The notes under the pieces were generated by a model that was not told the DNA's origin, ran no database searches, and saw only the letters and a list, made by a program, of their open reading frames with translations. The position numbers and the translations under genes were made by a program. A stretch of 9,465 nt of DNA from Caulobacter sp. (GTDB lineage: Bacteria; Pseudomonadota; Alphaproteobacteria; Caulobacterales; Caulobacteraceae): NCBI GenBank assembly GCA_028291125.1, contig JAQGIN010000051.1:1-9465 (forward strand). Reading direction: 5' to 3'. Positions within the stretch are counted from its first letter, which is position 1. Every line of letters begins with the position of its first letter. Shown one piece after another: positions 7,191 through 9,465 of this stretch.

Positions 7191-7616
7191 TTAGCGGTAG
7201 CCGTAGCTGGTGTTGTAACGGCTGTCGCGACGGTCGTAGGCGTAGCGGTTGTCGTAGCCGTTGCTGTAGCCGCTGCTGTAGCCGTTGTCGTAGCCATAGC
7301 CGGTCCGGGCCTGGCGATAGTCCCGCTGACGGGCGTCGCCGTAATAGGCCGGGGTCTGGCGGTAGCTGTTGGAATAGCGGTGCGAACGCTTGTCCTTGCC
7401 GGTGGCGGCGCCCAGCAGGCCGCCGGCCACGGCGCCGATGGCCACCGCGCCGCCGTCGCCGTTGCCCAGGGCCGCCCCGGCCACGCCGCCGAGGACGGCG
7501 CCGAGCAGGGCGCGCTCGGTCTTGCTGGCGGCGAAAGCGCTCGAGGCCGGCAGGACCAGGGCGCCGGTCAGGACGGCGGCGATGGCGATCTTCGCAGCCT
7601 TACCAGGGGTCTTCAT
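7191..7616 (-). CDS. Secreted glycine-zipper protein with Tyr-rich tail
   Basis: A 141-aa exported protein of unknown function. Residues 1-29 form a Sec-type signal peptide (basic start, hydrophobic core, likely cleavage at AFA/A). There is no lipobox cysteine, so it is not a lipoprotein. Residues about 36-73 form a glycine zipper (LLGAVLGGVAGAALG, then IGAVAGGLLGAATG), a motif of small periplasmic or outer-membrane proteins that pack as two helices. Residues 76-141 are low-complexity, with 15 Tyr plus many Arg, Asn, Gly, Ser and Asp. AGAAGGAG at 7624-7631 (minus) lies 7 nt before the ATG and fixes the start. It has its own terminator, so it is monocistronic. A possible LexA box lies 80 bp upstream. 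An envelope or stress role is plausible; no specific function can be given. Confidence 0.85.
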   Translation of the reverse strand: MKTPGKAAKIAIAAVLTGALVLPASSAFAASKTERALLGAVLGGVAGAALGNGDGGAVAIGAVAGGLLGAATGKDKRSHRYSNSYRQTPAYYGDARQRDYRQARTGYGYDNGYSSGYSNGYDNRYAYDRRDSRYNTSYGYR

Positions 7617-7695
7617 GGTGTCGCTCCTTCTAAGATCGCGCCGGCTCGGGGGTGGGTCGGTGCGGTTGTTGGAGCCAATGTCGCAGATCGCGCTT

Positions 7696-7710
7696 GAACC
7701 GCGTCCGAAC
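7696..7710 (-). promoter_or_regulatory. Candidate LexA (SOS) box upstream of the glycine-zipper gene
   Basis: The minus strand reads GTTC-GGACGCG-GTTC, an exact match to the alphaproteobacterial LexA box GTTC-N7-GTTC, 80 bp upstream of the ATG at 7616. A third half-site, GAAC at 7717-7720 on the minus strand, forms GAAC-N6-GTTC with the neighbouring GTTC. A -10-like GCTAGATC lies at 7741-7734 on the same strand but has no good -35. Eight fixed bases can occur by chance in a window this size, so this is only a candidate. Confidence 0.45.
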
Positions 7711-7760
7711 AGCGCCGTTCACTTGGGCGTCAGGATCTAGCGACGCGTATTTTCCCCCTT

Positions 7761-7894
7761 CCGTCATTCCCGCCCTTGTGGCGGGAACCCCTTTATCCGC
7801 CGCAGGTGCGGGAGGGGCGGCGTGCGCGCGCACGCCGCTGGCGCTTCACCGTCAGCTGAACCAGGGGTTCTCGCCACAAGGGCGAGAATGACGG
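7761..7894. repeat. 134-bp palindromic element, family A copy 2 (nested hairpins)
   Basis: Same length and orientation as the copy at 1952-2085. By eye 126 of 134 positions agree, and all differences lie in two short interior patches (four at the left edge, four near the right edge of the interior). Both 32-nt arms are identical to those of copy 1. Nested hairpins are at 7767-7787 and 7868-7888, and the perfect 22-bp palindrome at 7817-7838. It ends 14 bp before the stop codon of the DMT permease, that is, just downstream of that gene on the minus strand. No target-site duplication is evident. Confidence 0.9.
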
Positions 7895-7908
7895 CTGAAA
7901 AGGGAGCG

Positions 7909-8853
7909 TCAGGTTTCGGCCACCCGCCGGTCGACCCCGTGGGCCCGCACCGACCACAGCACCCCGGCCAGCAGCAGGACGATGGCCGCGCTCTCCAGCG
8001 GGGCCGGCCAGCGGCGCTCGTGCAGGAAGCCGTACAGCAGGGCGAACAGGGTCTCGAAGACGATCAGCTGACCCGACAGGGTCAGCGGCAGCAGGCGGCT
8101 GGCGGCGTTCCACAGGCCGTTGCCGATCACCGACGCCCCGACGGCGACGGCGGCGCTGACGCCCCAGAACAGCGCCCAGGCCGGGGCCGCGTGCGTCGCC
8201 CCGCCGATCAGGAAGGCCGGAACCGCCAGCACCAGCGACAGCGCCCCGGTCACCAGGCCGGTGAGCAGCGACCATTCGTGGCTGGTGAAATGGCTCAGGG
8301 CGTCCAGCCGGCGGGCGTTCCACACCGCGTAGACCGTCCACACCGCCAGGGCCCCGAAGGCGCAAGCCAGGCCGACGACCAGCGTCAGGCCGTCGCCGCC
8401 CGAATTGGTCTGGAAGGCGGCCAGGTTGATGCAGACCACGCCGACGGCGATCAGCGCCAGCGGCGCGGCCAGCCGGCGCAGCGGGACCGCGCCGGCGTGG
8501 CCCGCCCCCACCAGGGTCACGGTCACCGGCAGCAGGCCGACGATCAGCGAGGCGGCCGCCACCCCGGCGGCCTGCACCGCGGCGGCCAGGAACAGGTAGT
8601 AGACGATGTTGCCCAGCAGGCTCAGCCCGGCCAGGTCGCGCCAGTCCTTGACGGCCATCCGCGCCAGCACCGCCCCCAGGCTGGGGGCCAGCAGCGCCAG
8701 CGAGGCCGCGCCATAGGCCAGATAGCGGCCGGCGGTCATCTGCAGCGGCGTGAAGTCCGACAACAGCTTGGGCGCCAGGAACACCCCGCCCCAGAAGGCG
8801 CCGGCGACCAGGCCACACAACAGGCCGAGGACGAGGCGGCGGGGGTGGGTCAT
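7909..8853 (-). CDS. DMT superfamily (EamA) transporter, YtfF-like
   Basis: A 314-aa inner-membrane permease of the drug/metabolite transporter superfamily, with about ten hydrophobic segments in two EamA halves (about residues 8-145 and 158-304). It resembles E. coli YtfF along its length: GAFWGGVFLAPK (18-29), GRYLAYG (42-48), GNIVYYLFLAAAVQ (81-94), IVGLLPV (104-110) and WNAASRLLPLTLSGQLIVFE (248-267) all have close counterparts there. The substrate is not known; export of a small metabolite is the general expectation. No clear Shine-Dalgarno precedes the ATG at 8853, so the start is somewhat uncertain or the mRNA may be leaderless. It is divergent from the GIY-YIG gene with a 51-bp gap, and a 134-bp palindromic element follows its stop. 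Confidence 0.92.
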   Translation of the reverse strand: MTHPRRLVLGLLCGLVAGAFWGGVFLAPKLLSDFTPLQMTAGRYLAYGAASLALLAPSLGAVLARMAVKDWRDLAGLSLLGNIVYYLFLAAAVQAAGVAAASLIVGLLPVTVTLVGAGHAGAVPLRRLAAPLALIAVGVVCINLAAFQTNSGGDGLTLVVGLACAFGALAVWTVYAVWNARRLDALSHFTSHEWSLLTGLVTGALSLVLAVPAFLIGGATHAAPAWALFWGVSAAVAVGASVIGNGLWNAASRLLPLTLSGQLIVFETLFALLYGFLHERRWPAPLESAAIVLLLAGVLWSVRAHGVDRRVAET

Positions 8854-8904
8854 GGGTGATCGCTATCCGATTGATCTGGCCGCTGACAGGCCCGAAGGTC
8901 AGCC

Positions 8905-9192
8905 ATGGCCTTCTTCGTCTACATTGTCGCGAGCAAGCGCAATGGCACGCTCTACATCGGTTCGACCGATGATCTGGCGCGGCGGATTTGGGAGCATCGT
9001 GAGGGTGACGGCTCGGTGTTCACCCGCCGGTACGATTGCTCCCGGCTCGTCTGGTATCAGACCTGCGACTCCAGAGAAGGCGCCCTGACGTTGGAACGCC
9101 GCATGAAGGAGTGGCGACGCTCTTGGAAGCTGCTCGCGATCGAAGCGCGAAATCCGGAATGGATCGATCTCTACGAAACGCTCAACCAATAA
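8905..9192 (+). CDS. Small GIY-YIG nuclease-domain protein (UPF0213/URI type)
   Basis: A 95-aa single-domain protein of the GIY-YIG superfamily, which cuts DNA with one metal ion. The domain fills the protein: VYI at residues 5-7 and LYIGS at 16-20 are the two signature strands, followed by the conserved helix DLARRIWEH with Arg26/27 and His31, and the catalytic-type Glu64 in LERRMKEWRRSWK. The ending NPEWIDLYE is typical of the stand-alone URI/YhbQ-like group. All expected catalytic residues are present. GAAGG at 8894-8898 lies 6 nt before the ATG. Hand-counted GC is about 59%, well below the neighbouring genes, which suggests a separate history or transfer. A long palindromic element starts 12 bp after its stop. 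The cellular role of this group is poorly known. Confidence 0.93.
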   Translation: MAFFVYIVASKRNGTLYIGSTDDLARRIWEHREGDGSVFTRRYDCSRLVWYQTCDSREGALTLERRMKEWRRSWKLLAIEARNPEWIDLYETLNQ

Positions 9193-9204
9193 CCCACCCA
9201 AACT

Positions 9205-9310
9205 CCGTCTCCCCGGCGAATGCCGGGGCCCAGATCGTAGGGCGGCGCCTTTCGGATAATCGTCTGTCTCCCAGGGTGAATCTGGGCCCCGGCATTCGCC
9301 GGGGAAACGG
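9205..9310. repeat. 106-bp palindromic element, family B (nested hairpins)
   Basis: Two 31-nt inverted arms (9205-9235 and 9280-9310) match at 30 of 31 positions, including a perfect 25-nt core. Each arm contains a nested hairpin, CCCCGGC-GAAT-GCCGGGG (9211-9228) and its mirror (9287-9304). The 44-bp spacer shows no clear feature. It sits between two convergent genes, 12 bp after the GIY-YIG stop and 9 bp from the stop of the gene entering from the right, and could end transcription from both sides. The sequence is unrelated to family A, although the layout is the same. Reading frames through it are artefacts. Confidence 0.9.
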
Positions 9311-9319
9311 GTAATAATT

Positions 9320-9465
9320 TTACCCGTGCCCCGGCATCGCCAACGGCTCCGAGATGGCCTCGACCAGCCGGCGGGCCTGCTCGACCGCCGCGTCGATGTC
9401 GCGTTCGATGAAGTCGAGCTCGGCGTCGGTCAGCGGATGCGGCGCGGCGACGGTGTCGCGCAGAT
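9320..9465 (-). CDS. Unrecognised protein, C-terminal fragment
   Basis: On the minus strand a frame open from the window edge ends at TAA (9322-9320), giving the last 47 residues of a protein. The segment LTDAELDFIERDIDAAVEQA and what follows is charged and likely helical, ending in a short PLAMPGHG tail. The GC and codon pattern match the genome, and a palindromic element follows its stop as with other genes here, which supports it being real. I do not recognise the family, and the rest lies outside the window. Confidence 0.6.
   Translation of the reverse strand, partial: LRDTVAAPHPLTDAELDFIERDIDAAVEQARRLVEAISEPLAMPGHG

Noticed and set aside
4444..7194. Very long open frame (916 codons) on the plus strand
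   Set aside because: It is antisense to ptsP and part of the RodZ-like gene, low-complexity and Gln/His/Gly-rich as expected of an antisense frame in high-GC DNA. The minus-strand frames carry clear family motifs.
1952..7894. 134-bp repeats as insertion-sequence ends flanking a composite transposon
   Set aside because: The intervening DNA is conserved housekeeping genes in native-looking order, no transposase is present and no target duplications are seen.
9036..9314. Frame encoding a SVSPANAGAQ-like peptide
   Set aside because: It overlaps the GIY-YIG gene in another frame and then reads through the family B palindrome; not a real protein.

Overview
The window looks like chromosomal DNA from a high-GC alphaproteobacterium, most likely Caulobacteraceae (Caulobacter, Phenylobacterium or a relative). 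This rests on very high GC (about 75% in a hand-counted line of the MocR gene), a neighbourhood of ptsP, a rodZ-like gene and ispG, candidate promoters resembling the Caulobacter housekeeping consensus, and dispersed long palindromic repeats. Genus is an inference.

Layout. Positions 1-424 (minus) are the N-terminal part of a LysE/RhtB-family amino-acid exporter, cut by the window edge. It is divergent from a MocR-type (GntR plus aminotransferase fold) regulator at 522-1916 (plus), and the 97-bp gap holds repeated ATTGT(CAC) half-sites that look like an operator. Three housekeeping genes follow on the minus strand, in transcription order ptsP (4759-7023, EI-Ntr), a RodZ-like morphogenesis protein (3540-4613) and ispG (2117-3256, isoprenoid synthesis). 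Upstream of ptsP lies a small secreted glycine-zipper protein (7191-7616) with a textbook intrinsic terminator and a candidate LexA box. Beyond it is a YtfF-like DMT/EamA permease (7909-8853, minus). Divergent from that is a 95-aa GIY-YIG nuclease-domain protein (8905-9192, plus) of clearly lower GC (about 59%). The C-terminal end of an unrecognised gene enters from the right edge (9320-9465, minus).

Repeats. Four long palindromic elements lie between genes: two 134-bp copies of one family (1952-2085 and 7761-7894), a related element (3378-3493) and an unrelated one (9205-9310). All have long terminal inverted repeats, each arm of which contains its own short hairpin, and all lie just downstream of stop codons. 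In the first three, the nested hairpin keeps the same CTTGT loop while its stem changes by paired, compensating substitutions. The fourth lies 12 bp after the GIY-YIG gene.

Most of the window is ordinary. The best candidates for something undescribed are the nested-hairpin repeat families, the possible GIY-YIG/palindrome pairing, and the possible SOS control of the glycine-zipper gene. No CRISPR array, tRNA, rRNA, insertion sequence or phage gene was seen.
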